NCBI RefSeq assembly: GCF_003955665.1
Contig: NZ_RXHU01000015.1
Location: 1 to 64,000 of the forward strand
Length of the DNA: 64,000 nt
Direction of reading: 5' to 3'
From: Paenibacillus whitsoniae
GTDB lineage: Bacteria > Bacillota > Bacilli > Paenibacillales > NBRC-103111
Every line of letters begins with the position of its first letter. Within the stretch, counting starts at the first letter, position 1. The notes under the pieces were generated by a model. That model searched no databases, was not told where the DNA came from, and was given only the letters and a program-made list of their open reading frames with translations. A program made the position numbers and the translations under genes. Shown one piece after another: positions 26,401 through 35,046 of this stretch.

Positions 26401-27062
26401 CCCACGCTGCCGTAGCCGTCTGCCGTCAAATTCGGCCGCAGCGTGTTCACGACGAAGCTGCGGCTTGCGCCGGTCGTGCTCCAATCGGAGGCTTTCGTGT
26501 TTTCATTTTTATCCGCAGAGAGATAGTTGAAATCCAGGCCATAGGTCGCCTTGGCGCCGTCAAGAAACTTCTTGTAGTACGTATAGAGGTCGCTGTCGTT
26601 CGAAATCCAGGACGGTGTTCCCCACCGCAGCGCTTCGAGCTCAATCAGCGGATTCAGCGCCTTCGACTGCTGCGCCGCCCACAGATTCGTTCCCCGGGTG
26701 ATATCAAAATCGGTGGCCGACCGCATATGGCTCGGCTCCGTGCCCGACGACGAGTTGACGTCGCTGCCGATCTCGACCTTCACATGCTGAAGGGAAGCGC
26801 CGAACTTCGGCTTGAACAGAAACTTCATCAAATCGTCCCGCTGATTGGCAGGGTAATCCATCAGCAGCTTCGTCATGCCATTGCTAAAGACGGCGCCGAC
26901 GCCTTCGAACGTGCTGCCGATGTCGGCGCCGTTAATGTTGACGACAGTCGGGGCAGCGGCTGCCGATACAGGGAACAGGAGCGCTCCGCCAAGGCTGGAC
27001 GCGACAAGCGATGCCGCCAGTACCGCGCTTGACGCGCGAGTAACTGCTTGCTTTTTAAACAT
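23421..27062 (-). CDS. Secreted multidomain GH59 galactocerebrosidase-like glycosidase
   Basis: A 1213-residue exoenzyme with a Sec signal peptide (about 1-38). The catalytic TIM barrel resembles human galactocerebrosidase (GALC): FEGVGAV, LFKPKFGASLQHVKVEIG and GTEPSHM match GALC FDGIGAV, LFKPNFGASLHILKVEIG and GTEPSHM. The likely acid/base is Glu187 (NEN) and the nucleophile Glu273 (GED). A beta-sandwich and a lectin-like domain follow, with the GALC-like strings TTTTGQQKG and YFSDQGGAFEV. About 500 further residues add a jelly-roll module and two LamG-like modules. It should release galactose from exposed beta-galactosides. The ATG at 27062 follows AAAGGAGATG. Galactolipid or galactan specificity cannot be decided here. 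Confidence 0.88.
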   Translation of the reverse strand: MFKKQAVTRASSAVLAASLVASSLGGALLFPVSAAAAPTVVNINGADIGSTFEGVGAVFSNGMTKLLMDYPANQRDDLMKFLFKPKFGASLQHVKVEIGSDVNSSSGTEPSHMRSATDFDITRGTNLWAAQQSKALNPLIELEALRWGTPSWISNDSDLYTYYKKFLDGAKATYGLDFNYLSADKNENTKASDWSTTGASRSFVVNTLRPNLTADGYGSVGLVAADSNVGWFIADKAVADSPLKNALVAMNIHYNQTSTANAQATGLKLWDGEDLAPSRKDFVKGPLDMANRIIRMYAVGKMTKYEMHPGIESAYTNTPFTYKSMIVANTPWTGHYEITSGLWTAAHFTQFSEIGWKYINSGNYSDDRGGYMMLKDPASSNWSLIVLNTGATPREYTFNLSGGLSTGTIRPWKTTESAQFIQQSSITPSGGSFTVTIDPYSIYTFTTTTGQQKGTASYTNPSSEAFPLTTDYTDNFDAYSVGKEPVYFSDQGGAFEVATEGSGKVLEQKITAANKPLDWKYRSTPEPYSIMGSPEWRNYEVQSDVKLTSSTGYVMVGGRVNHNRKTIADEGSDVPGDGYQIQMHENGAWQLRAGTRVLASGTYSGFAPNTWYTMKLRFNGTNVKAFINPVSNPSSVTQLASVTDTDFPSGQVQLGSGYNAARFDNLVIRKIDSSTQVEVGRYDNEDPAITYVGAWEYVAADYENYYRSQVGSRTAGDKMQFAFNGTTAIVLGTRDVDGGQADVYLDGSTTPDATIDTYAPQKEDRRAIYTVSGLSVGNHTITIVPKGTHATGSIDNFVRIDAVEVIGGANTIGKMDYEYIHDTFGTVSPGQLPPNWAIAADSGVTATVELDGTAQKLRLNDTVQAGKATLERKIAPASGTVTWEFEYNRTTSVGSWNRFLLSNNGTNGIELYDTDVFGFAYAKPDGSKVTLATLVPGTNYDIKVVANTATQTFEVWIDGVKKSPATPPTFTSAVPQFDRMRVMTAASNTATTTAYLDNVSITAPGGTSQAVIKDTFDGYPNGALAGDPLTTVGTRNIQVLDWTVTGADSTQTCKIDTSTPGGGNSSFKCTDTLSTDHVEATRDFDRKLDGTVTVEYKFKQDAVGKWTRFFVSNGLDSAIEIYDSSSAGGLAFKDSGGNEILLGAISANTWYSVKLVIDVDARTFDAFLDGVPKLMNQAFTNSSFTGLDRVLFKTADSTTGFNLWLNDVKVTLQ

Positions 27063-27176
27063 GAATTCATCTCCTTTGGATGTGGTAATGATGCTATACA
27101 GGAAAAGCAAAAAACACGGCATTCGCACGAACCTCTTACAGCCCATCTGCTCCTTCCGCGTTCCCTGCTCAAACCT

Positions 27177-29444
27177 CTACTCTAGCAATACTCCTCCTAC
27201 AACCTCCACGGCGTCAATGTAGACAAATGCGCCCGCCGCCTCCGGATGCCGGATGCCTTTCACGACAAGTCGAACTTCCGTCTCGACAGACGGATCAAGC
27301 CCGTGCACGCTCCAAAGCGCTTTGCGGAAGACCGGCTGCGGACGGTACGTATCCACCGTGCCTTGATATTCACCGCCGACATAGATGTCGAACATGCCGC
27401 CGCCCGCAGCCTTCTTGCCGATGATGGCAGCACCTTCGCCCCGGAAGCGGAACGTCAGCTCCGCCCCGGCTTCATCGGACGCTGACAATGTGCGCGCGTA
27501 GACGTTCCAGTCGCCGTCCGCCCGGTGCCAGCCGCCGGCGTACGTCAACTCGGCGCTGACATCGTCATAGCGGATGCAGTCCACCGCCGCTCCTTCGCGC
27601 AGCGGCTCGATGCGCAGCTCGCGAAACGCATGGCGGTGGTAGCTGCTCAGCAGCGCGATCTGCCCGCTCGCGATCTCGCTGTCCGTGAGGGCAAACAGCT
27701 CCTCGCCGTTCCAGGCGGCGGAGATCGTCTTGCCTTCCAAGATGAGCTCGGCGGCGTACCACACGCCGGGGACGAGCGCTTCGGTGTCGCCCTGCAAGAG
27801 CGGCACCTTGCCCTTCATGAGCTGCCAACGGCCCGTATGCTGCATGCGCAGCCAATACCCTTCCGGCGGCTCGTTGCTCTTGGACGTGTAGCTGACGCGT
27901 CCGCACAGGCCGATGTAGCCGGCGCTTGCCTCCAACTGCACCTCCACGCCGACGCGATAGTTCGCCCACTCGAGGCTGCCAAGCAAAGTGTACGGCTCCG
28001 GCGTCCGGCGGTACGTCCAGTCGATCGGAATCTGCGCCTCTGTCACCTGCTGGCGCAGCACGAGCCCGCCCTCCGGCAGCGGCCCCCATTCAAAAGCGCC
28101 GCCCTGATCCGACGTGTACGCCGGATTGCCGCCGGGACGCCCTGCCGTGAGGCTATCGCGATACGGCAGGGGGAACTCTGTAGACGCTGCGATGCGCAGC
28201 TCCTCGTCGCCCTTGCGCTGACCGCTAGTCGTCGTCAGCGTGTAGATCGCATACGGCTCCGCTGTCAAGTGCAGCGAGCCGTCCGCTTCCAGCTGCGCAT
28301 CCCCCTGCCGAAAGTGCGCGTGCTCGGTCGTAACCCACAGCGCCAGCCGCCCGTCATGCGATGCCGCCAGCTCGGCAGCGCCTTCAATGACGTAGCTCTG
28401 CTCGGCGCTGCTGTTATTCAGAACGACGATCGAAATGTCGTTCGTCTCCGGATTCAGCAGCGTCACATAGCCGCCGCTCTCCGTCCGCCCGCAGGCGTCG
28501 TCCAGGTACACCCAGCCCGGCTGCATGAACTGCGTGAAGTGGGCGATCACCCAGAGCCCCGGATCGAGCCGGTAATGGCCCGACCACGGCCACGACGCAA
28601 CCAGGATGCCTTTATAGTTAAAAGGCGTATTCTCGTACTCCGCTTCGAGCAGCGGATGCAGCTCGTACTTGACCATGCGACCGACGACGTACATGTCGAT
28701 GATCCGCTGCGCGATATTCAGCGCGCCTTTGCTGAAGCTGTGGCGGAACGGCGCCAGATCCTCGCTCAGCCACAGCGGCTTGCCGCTCGTCTGGGCGGTG
28801 TCCGTGCTGTCCTGGCGGTAATGCACGCCGTAGGCATGCACCGCCTCGAACAGCGCCGGATCTCCCGCCGCATGATCGGCGATGTCCCAGCCGTGGTCGC
28901 TGTCGTCGGCGACCAGCTTGATGTGGCCGAAGCCTTCGCGCTTCAGGCCGGGCGCCAGCGTGTTCACCGTCCAGTCCCGGCTGAACGCGCCCTCGTTGAT
29001 GTCCGGACCAAGGTAGTCGAACTCGAGACCGTACGTATCCCTCGCCCCGCGCAGGAAATTCAAATAATACGCCAGCTTATCCTCGTCGTTCTGAATCCAC
29101 AGCGGGGTGCCCCATCGCAAAGCGTCCAGCATCAGCGCGGGATTGATCTTTTTGGCCATCGCCGCAATCGGCAGTCCGTAGCCCCGCGTAATGTCGAAGT
29201 CGTCCCGGCTCCGCATATGGGAAGGCTCCGTCCCCGCCGACGTATTCACGTCGGAGCCCAGTTCCACCTTCAAATGCTGCAAGCTTGCGCCGTACTTCGG
29301 CTTGAACAGGAGATTCATAATCTCCTGCTGCTGCGCCTCCGGATAATCCATCAGCAGCTTGGACATGCCGTTGCTCGTTATACCGCCGATGCCTTCAAAT
29401 ACGCGGCCATGTCTGCTGTCGGCATAGCGAATTCTTGTCTCCAT
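27177..29444 (-). CDS. Cytoplasmic GH59 galactocerebrosidase-like glycosidase
   Basis: A 755-residue paralogue of the neighbouring secreted enzyme without a signal peptide. The catalytic pair is Glu151 (INEG, as GALC WNER) and Glu228 (LSEDL, as GALC SSED). They are 77 residues apart, close to the 76 I recall for GALC. It keeps the GALC-like beta-sandwich and lectin regions (TTTSGQRKG, YTSDQGGAFEW) and one C-terminal jelly-roll module that the secreted enzyme also has. It lies directly downstream of an ABC importer, so it probably processes imported galactosides. Confidence 0.88.
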   Translation of the reverse strand: METRIRYADSRHGRVFEGIGGITSNGMSKLLMDYPEAQQQEIMNLLFKPKYGASLQHLKVELGSDVNTSAGTEPSHMRSRDDFDITRGYGLPIAAMAKKINPALMLDALRWGTPLWIQNDEDKLAYYLNFLRGARDTYGLEFDYLGPDINEGAFSRDWTVNTLAPGLKREGFGHIKLVADDSDHGWDIADHAAGDPALFEAVHAYGVHYRQDSTDTAQTSGKPLWLSEDLAPFRHSFSKGALNIAQRIIDMYVVGRMVKYELHPLLEAEYENTPFNYKGILVASWPWSGHYRLDPGLWVIAHFTQFMQPGWVYLDDACGRTESGGYVTLLNPETNDISIVVLNNSSAEQSYVIEGAAELAASHDGRLALWVTTEHAHFRQGDAQLEADGSLHLTAEPYAIYTLTTTSGQRKGDEELRIAASTEFPLPYRDSLTAGRPGGNPAYTSDQGGAFEWGPLPEGGLVLRQQVTEAQIPIDWTYRRTPEPYTLLGSLEWANYRVGVEVQLEASAGYIGLCGRVSYTSKSNEPPEGYWLRMQHTGRWQLMKGKVPLLQGDTEALVPGVWYAAELILEGKTISAAWNGEELFALTDSEIASGQIALLSSYHRHAFRELRIEPLREGAAVDCIRYDDVSAELTYAGGWHRADGDWNVYARTLSASDEAGAELTFRFRGEGAAIIGKKAAGGGMFDIYVGGEYQGTVDTYRPQPVFRKALWSVHGLDPSVETEVRLVVKGIRHPEAAGAFVYIDAVEVVGGVLLE

Positions 29445-29504
29445 CGTCCCGTTCCTTTCCGCAGAGGAGGGAGCCTTAGTAAGCTCCCCCTCCGTTACGC
29501 CTCT

Positions 29505-31220
29505 TTATTTTTTAATCTCACTCATAATTTGCTTATATTTCTGATCCTGCTGCTTTGCGATCTCGTACATATCCTTGGCCAGGAACGCTTTATCCTTGTT
29601 CTCGTCGTACCACTTGGCCATCCAGTCCTCCACCTGCTTGCCGCCGGCTTTTTCCCAAATCGCAATGGCTTCTTTCAGAGCATCGTCCGTCGTATATTTG
29701 TCGCCTTCCACAATCGCCTTCGCCCAGACCGTTCCGTTGCCGGCGCCAACCATCGAATTCACCTGCTTGTCGGTGTTGGCCACAATCGCCGCCAAATCCT
29801 TCGGCAGCTGCGGCATATGCTCGGAGTGCGTCAGCTCAGCATAAGGCAGGTCAAACGTCAGATACGTATCACGCAGCAGCTGGTAATAGTCCTGCACGCG
29901 CGGATCGCTCTTGTACTGCACCGCCGGCGTGGAGCATTTATTAAAGCGCAGGCCGGTGTTGGTCAGCATTTTCATGTACACCGTGATATCGCTGACTTCT
30001 TTCTTGAATTTATCCGCATCAATAATTTGCGGGCAGCCGTCCACGGTTTTGGTATGTGTGCCTTCAATGCCGTTATCCAGCACGTCTGCCGTTGAATCCT
30101 TCGCCATGAAGTCGATGTATTTCATAACCGCTTCCGGGTTTTTCGTCGAGGCGGCGATCGCGCCTGTCATTTGGACCGGGTTCTCAAGCGACGGCGTGAA
30201 GCGACCAAACGGGCTTGTCGGGAACGGCATAAGCGTCATCGTGGCGGTCGGCACATTCTTTTGCAGCGGATCGAGGAACTGGGTCACAATATCCTGCGGC
30301 GTATTGAAGTTCGGCGAGATGATCCCGACTTTGCCGGTGATGAAATCCTGCTTCGCTTTCGCCATGTTTTTATCGTTGAAAAAGTCTTTATCCACGATGC
30401 CTTCACTGTACAGCTTTTTCTTAAAATCGGTGGCGACTTTAATATTTTCCCATGCGTACGTCAGCTTGCCATCCTTCACGACCCAAGGCTTGATCGCGTA
30501 GAACATCTGATTGATCGTATATTCCATCGAGCCTGCTAAAGCGATACCGTACGTATCTTTTTTCCCATTGCCGTCCGGGTCCTGTTCCGCAAACGCTTTC
30601 GCAACCTTGTACAAATCGTCGGTCGTCTTCGGCATCTCCAGCCCCAGCTTCTTGAGCCAGTCTGTCCGGATAATCACCCCGCGCAGCGGATTCACCCATT
30701 GAATGTGGCCGACCTCGTACAGCTTGCCGTCCGGCTTCGTTCCGGCTTTGCGGAGCAGCGGATTTTGTTCCAGCAGCTTTTTATACTCTACGGAGTTCTT
30801 GGCAATGAGATCGTCGAGCGGCATCAATTGTTTCTGCTCATAGAGCGGGTTGCGGATTGTCGGATCAAACACCATAAGCAGGTCGGGCGCAGAACCGGAA
30901 GCGAACATGACGTTCGTTTTTTCTTTAATCTGGGCAAAAGAAATCGCCGTAAACTTCACGTTCTCCGGTCCGTTATCGTTGATCCATTTAGTCCAACGGT
31001 TCTGCTCGTTCGTGCCCTCATCCTGGGAGACCCGCCCCGTATCGTAAGCGGTTACGGTAATGTCTTTGCGAGGCTCGGGCGTTTTGGCCGCCGCAGCGGT
31101 TGACGCCGAAGATGCGCCGGGCGAGGATTTGGTCGCGTCGTCCGATTTCGAACAACCGATGACGGTAAGGGCCAGCACGGCGGTGGAAGCGAGGGCCAGC
31201 TTAACTTTCATATTTCTCAT
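29505..31220 (-). CDS. LplA-type solute-binding lipoprotein
   Basis: A 571-residue extracellular lipoprotein with lipobox VIGC (Cys23) and an Ala/Ser-rich linker, then a large family 1 binding protein typical of Paenibacillus Lpl importers. It is transcribed with lplB- and lplC-like permeases upstream and the two GH59 genes downstream. The ligand is therefore likely a galactose-containing oligosaccharide (inference). Confidence 0.9.
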   Translation of the reverse strand: MRNMKVKLALASTAVLALTVIGCSKSDDATKSSPGASSASTAAAAKTPEPRKDITVTAYDTGRVSQDEGTNEQNRWTKWINDNGPENVKFTAISFAQIKEKTNVMFASGSAPDLLMVFDPTIRNPLYEQKQLMPLDDLIAKNSVEYKKLLEQNPLLRKAGTKPDGKLYEVGHIQWVNPLRGVIIRTDWLKKLGLEMPKTTDDLYKVAKAFAEQDPDGNGKKDTYGIALAGSMEYTINQMFYAIKPWVVKDGKLTYAWENIKVATDFKKKLYSEGIVDKDFFNDKNMAKAKQDFITGKVGIISPNFNTPQDIVTQFLDPLQKNVPTATMTLMPFPTSPFGRFTPSLENPVQMTGAIAASTKNPEAVMKYIDFMAKDSTADVLDNGIEGTHTKTVDGCPQIIDADKFKKEVSDITVYMKMLTNTGLRFNKCSTPAVQYKSDPRVQDYYQLLRDTYLTFDLPYAELTHSEHMPQLPKDLAAIVANTDKQVNSMVGAGNGTVWAKAIVEGDKYTTDDALKEAIAIWEKAGGKQVEDWMAKWYDENKDKAFLAKDMYEIAKQQDQKYKQIMSEIKK

Positions 31221-31268
31221 GAATACGTACCCCTTTCATATATGAACGCTATGGAAGCATGGTGAATC

Positions 31269-32138
31269 CTAACCTTTGACAGCGCCGAGCATGACGCCTT
31301 TGACGAAATATTTTTGCAAAAACGGATACAGCACGATCATCGGCACCATCATCACCATCACGCTGGCCGCTTTGAGCGATTCCGGGACGACCTCAACCTG
31401 TGCGCCTGTCAGGACGATTTCCTGCAGCAGCTGTTGATTTTGAATCATCTGCTGGACCAGCACGGCCAGATTGTATTTGACGGATTCATTGATATAGAGC
31501 ATCACATTGAAAAATAAATTCCAATAGCTCACTGCATAAAACAAGGTGATCGTCGCCAACACCGGCTTCGAAAGCGGAAGGATGATTTGCAGCAGCTGAC
31601 GCCATTGTCCGCAGCCGTCCATTTTGGCCGCTTCTTCCAGCTCATCCGGGATATTCTCGAAGTATGTCTTCACCACCAGCATGTTATAGGTGTTCACCAG
31701 CGAAGGAATCCACAGCGCCCAATAGCTGTTTACGAGGCCGAATAATTTCACGATGAGGTAAGTGGGAATCATGCCCCCTGTAAACATCATGGTAAAAATC
31801 ATCGCCAGTGTAAACCACTTTCTGCCTGGAAAAATTTTTCTCGACAGCGGATATGCCGTCAATACCGTCGCCAGCATGCTGAGCACGACCCCGACAACCG
31901 TGATGATCACGCTGTTCTTGAAAGCCGGGAGGATACGGGTACCCTCAAACATCGAGGTGTAGGCATCGGTGTTCCAGCCTTTCGGCCATAAGGTGACTCG
32001 GCCAGAAAGAATTTCCTGGGTGTGGCTGAGCGATAGCGACGCAATATGAAGCAAAGGCAATAGGCAGGTGAGCGCGATCAGCCCCAGTAAGGTATAGTTC
32101 AGCCCGTAGAACAGGCGGTCTCCGTTGGTTGATTTCAT
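31269..32138 (-). CDS. ABC transporter permease (LplC/YtcP-like)
   Basis: A 289-residue permease with six hydrophobic helices and the EAA loop LEEAAKMDGCGQWRQLLQII. The C-terminus KYFVKGVMLGAVKG is characteristic of LplC proteins. The ATG at 32138 follows AGGAGG; an upstream in-frame ATG at 32189 would overlap lplB and has no SD. The ATPase partner is not encoded here and is presumably shared. Confidence 0.9.
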   Translation of the reverse strand: MKSTNGDRLFYGLNYTLLGLIALTCLLPLLHIASLSLSHTQEILSGRVTLWPKGWNTDAYTSMFEGTRILPAFKNSVIITVVGVVLSMLATVLTAYPLSRKIFPGRKWFTLAMIFTMMFTGGMIPTYLIVKLFGLVNSYWALWIPSLVNTYNMLVVKTYFENIPDELEEAAKMDGCGQWRQLLQIILPLSKPVLATITLFYAVSYWNLFFNVMLYINESVKYNLAVLVQQMIQNQQLLQEIVLTGAQVEVVPESLKAASVMVMMVPMIVLYPFLQKYFVKGVMLGAVKG

Positions 32139-32151
32139 GTTTTCGTTCCTC

Positions 32152-33108
32152 CTAAAATAGCCCATGCCCGAAGCGCCGAGCCAGCGCATTTGCGCTTACA
32201 ACAAGGATGAAGCCGACGACCGATTCGAAAAAGCCCATCGCCGTCGTTAGGCTGAACTGCCCGCCTTGCAGCCCTACGCGGTACATGTACGTCGATATGA
32301 CTTCGGAGACGCTCGCATTGAGCGAGTTTTGCAGGACGAAAACATGATCAAAGCCGATCTCCATCACCTTGCCGAGCTGAAGAATGAGCAGCAGCACAAT
32401 GGTCGTTGAGATGCCGGGCAGGGTCACATGCCGGATCTGCTGCCATTTGTTCGCGCCGTCGATGTTCGCCGATTCGTACAGGTGCGGATCGATCGATGTG
32501 AGCGCCGCCAGGTAGATGATGGCGTTGAAGCCCATCTCTTTCCACACGCCGGAGGCGATGAAGACGCCGATCCAGCTCTTCGTATTGTAAAGGAAGGGGA
32601 ACGGCTCGCCGCCGGCCAGCTTGATCCAGTTGTTGATCGTACCGGATTCGATGGACAAAATGGATATGATGAGGCCGCCGACGATAACCCATGAGAAAAA
32701 ATGCGGCATGTACAGGATCGTCTGTACGATGCGCCGGAACCAGAGCCTGCGGGCTTCGTTCATCATAATCGCAAGCGCAATCGGCACCGGGAAGCCGCAG
32801 ATGATGGTGAGTCCGCTGAGCACGAACGTGTTGCGGATGATCTCCAGCGTCTGAGCCTGCTTGAACAGCGTCTCGAAGTTCGTCATGCCGACCCATGGGC
32901 TTCGCAGGATACCATCTGTGAAGTTGTAATCTTTGAACGCGATGATCAGCCCGCCCATTGGCATGTACTTGAACATGATATAAAAAGCAATGCCCGGCAA
33001 CAGCATGAGGAACAGCGGCAGGCTTTGTTTGGCGCGCAGCAAGCTTTTGCGCCCTAGCGGCTTGGTCTTCGGGATTGTTAGGCTGGTTGCCTCCGAGTTA
33101 GGTTGCAT
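32152..33108 (-). CDS. ABC transporter permease (LplB/YteP-like)
   Basis: A 318-residue permease with six helices and the EAA-type loop YESANIDGANKWQQIRHVTL. It is first in the importer-GH59 operon. A -10 TATAAT lies at 33134-33139 on the minus strand without a clear -35, and palindrome array C lies about 80 bp further upstream. Confidence 0.9.
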   Translation of the reverse strand: MQPNSEATSLTIPKTKPLGRKSLLRAKQSLPLFLMLLPGIAFYIMFKYMPMGGLIIAFKDYNFTDGILRSPWVGMTNFETLFKQAQTLEIIRNTFVLSGLTIICGFPVPIALAIMMNEARRLWFRRIVQTILYMPHFFSWVIVGGLIISILSIESGTINNWIKLAGGEPFPFLYNTKSWIGVFIASGVWKEMGFNAIIYLAALTSIDPHLYESANIDGANKWQQIRHVTLPGISTTIVLLLILQLGKVMEIGFDHVFVLQNSLNASVSEVISTYMYRVGLQGGQFSLTTAMGFFESVVGFILVVSANALARRFGHGLF

Positions 33109-33218
33109 CGTCTCTCTCTCCTCTCTGATTTCAATTATACGAATCGCGGGAGGGGAGCGCCTTGAATCTGTTTAGGGAAATCTGGAGGATTCTACTGGAG
33201 TGGGGCGAGTTAACGGCT

Positions 33219-33412
33219 TGTTAAGGGGGGATGGCCCCTCTTAAATTCGAGATTTTGGCTTACTTTTGGCTAGTTAACTAGGGCTGGCCCCTCTTAGCTT
33301 GGCGAAATTGGCCGGTTTTGGGGCTTTTTCTGCTTAATAAGTGGGGCTCCCCCCCTTAATTCGAGATTTTGGCTTACTTTTGGCGAGTTAACTAGGGCTG
33401 GACCCTCTTAGC
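33219..33412 (-). repeat. Four-palindrome array C (TTAAGAGGG family)
   Basis: The plus-strand arm CCCTCTTA starts at 33236, 33289 and 33403, with a variant CCCCCTTA at 33351 (steps 53, 62, 52). Left arms vary from TTAAGGGG to TTAACTAGGG. Units 2 and 4 with their linkers form a 54-bp direct repeat with two mismatches (from about 33246 and 33360). The array is therefore two copies of a 114-bp two-palindrome module. It lies between the response regulator and the lplB-like gene. Confidence 0.9.
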
Positions 33413-33468
33413 TAGATGGGAGGGGGCGTTGCTTTTGAGGAAGGAGTCGTTAGGAGAATTGAACGGCA

Positions 33469-33503
33469 AAAGCCAGCCCCACAGAACTTACGAGGCTGGC
33501 TTT
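33469..33503 (-). terminator. Terminator after the GH59-locus response regulator
   Basis: AAAGCCAGCC pairs perfectly with GGCTGGCTTT around a 15-nt loop. On the minus strand it follows the regulator's stop by 8 nt and ends in TTTTG. It separates the two-component genes from the importer operon. Confidence 0.8.
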
Positions 33504-33510
33504 CTACTTG

Positions 33511-35046
33511 CTACCCCATCCTCCGGAACTCGCTCGGCGAGCAGCGCACCCAGTTGCGGAACACGGTGGTGAAGTAGTTCGGATCGTCGTAGCCGACGGC
33601 TTCGGCAATTTCGGAGATTTTCATGTTGGTGTTGCTGAGGAGGATTTTGGCCTTCTCGAGCCGGAACTTCGTGAGGTAGTTCGTGTAGCTCTCACCGGTT
33701 TCTTTCTTGAACAGGTTGCTGAAATAGCTCACGCTGAGGTGCACATGCTGGGCGACATCGTGAATCGAGCAATCGCCTTTATAATGCTGCTCGATATAGC
33801 GCACCGCTTTATCGAGCAGCTTGTCGTTTTTGCCGGCCAGCCACGAATTCAGCTGGTACATGAACGCCTGCGCCTGCGCGCGCAGCCAGTGCGCCACTTC
33901 CTGCGCTTCCCGCAGGGGCTGAAGCGCCTCGATCCAGACGCCGAGCCCCGGGTCCTCGGCGTGGCCCGCCGGCGAGCCGTCCGCGGACGGCTCGAGCACG
34001 CGCTTGCGCGCCGCCTCCATCGCCAGCGCGATGGCGAGCCCCTCGAGCTTGGCATCGCTCGGGGTCATGGCGGCGGCGGCCGCGATCAGCCCCTCCCAGT
34101 ACGACCGGAGGAGCTCGATTTGGCCTTGGACGATGTAGGCGACGGCCTCGGCCTGGATCGATTTGCTCCGCTCGGCATGGTCCGGCACGAGCGGGTCGTG
34201 TTTGCTCTGGGCGGCGTCCTGCGGACTGCCGGCCAGGCAACCGTACAGCGCCGCGAAGGAGGCGCTGTCTACCCGCTCGCTGCGCAGCGTCAGCCCGAGC
34301 AGCGCGTGTGCCATGCCGGTGGCTTGCCCGGCATAAGCGTCCAGTTCGGCGGCTGCGCCCGCCGCCGCAACGGCAAACACATCGTGCTTCACGCTAACGA
34401 TGGTTCCCTCGCCTCCCGCCTGCGCGAACAGTTCCTGCATCACGTTCAGCACGGCGAATTGCAGCAGCCGCGCATCCTCGCGCCTGTAGTCTTTCCCCGC
34501 CGGCGTGTACGAATCCACCGTGAAGACGAGCAGCGCTCGGCCCTCGCATGTGCGCCGCAGGCGCCGTACCGCCGCTTCTTCCAACGGCAGGCCCAGCAGC
34601 CACGCCCGGAGAGTGTGCTCGAGCAGGCGGTTCTGCTCGGCCAGCGAACGGACAAGCTCCTCCTGCCGCTCGGTGAACAGCTTGAACGCTTTCGCCAGCG
34701 GCTTCGTCAGTTCTTCCGCCGAGAGCGGCTTGAGCAAAAAATCGATCGCGCCGTACCGCAGCGCCGCCTGCGCAAATTCAAAATCTTTGTACGCCGTTAA
34801 TACCATAACGTCAATCGGTCGCTCCAATTCTGAAATATGGCGGCAGAGCTCGACGCCATCCATCTCCGGCATGCGGATGTCCGTGATGACGAGATCCGGC
34901 CGAAGTTCCTCGATTAGCGCCATCGCTTCCATGCCGTTATCCGCTTCCCCGGCGACAGACCAGCCGGTCTGCGAAGCTGCGATCATTTTCATCAGCCCTC
35001 TGCGAATCAAAGGTTCGTCGTCGACGATCAGTACTTTTCCTTTCAT
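33511..35046 (-). CDS. AraC-family response regulator of the GH59 locus
   Basis: A 511-residue YesN-type regulator. The receiver domain has Asp56 in TDIRMP and Lys in LLKPLS, a long variable middle region follows, and the C-terminal AraC domain ends SYFSNLFKKETGESYTNYLT and beyond. It overlaps its sensor kinase by 4 bp (ATGA). It likely controls the downstream importer/GH59 operon and its own operon. Confidence 0.92.
   Translation of the reverse strand: MKGKVLIVDDEPLIRRGLMKMIAASQTGWSVAGEADNGMEAMALIEELRPDLVITDIRMPEMDGVELCRHISELERPIDVMVLTAYKDFEFAQAALRYGAIDFLLKPLSAEELTKPLAKAFKLFTERQEELVRSLAEQNRLLEHTLRAWLLGLPLEEAAVRRLRRTCEGRALLVFTVDSYTPAGKDYRREDARLLQFAVLNVMQELFAQAGGEGTIVSVKHDVFAVAAAGAAAELDAYAGQATGMAHALLGLTLRSERVDSASFAALYGCLAGSPQDAAQSKHDPLVPDHAERSKSIQAEAVAYIVQGQIELLRSYWEGLIAAAAAMTPSDAKLEGLAIALAMEAARKRVLEPSADGSPAGHAEDPGLGVWIEALQPLREAQEVAHWLRAQAQAFMYQLNSWLAGKNDKLLDKAVRYIEQHYKGDCSIHDVAQHVHLSVSYFSNLFKKETGESYTNYLTKFRLEKAKILLSNTNMKISEIAEAVGYDDPNYFTTVFRNWVRCSPSEFRRMG

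Noticed and set aside
33134-33198. Copy of the 36883/36904 operator before the lplB-like gene
   Set aside because: At the expected position only about 8 of 17 bases match, which is not above what I would expect by chance.
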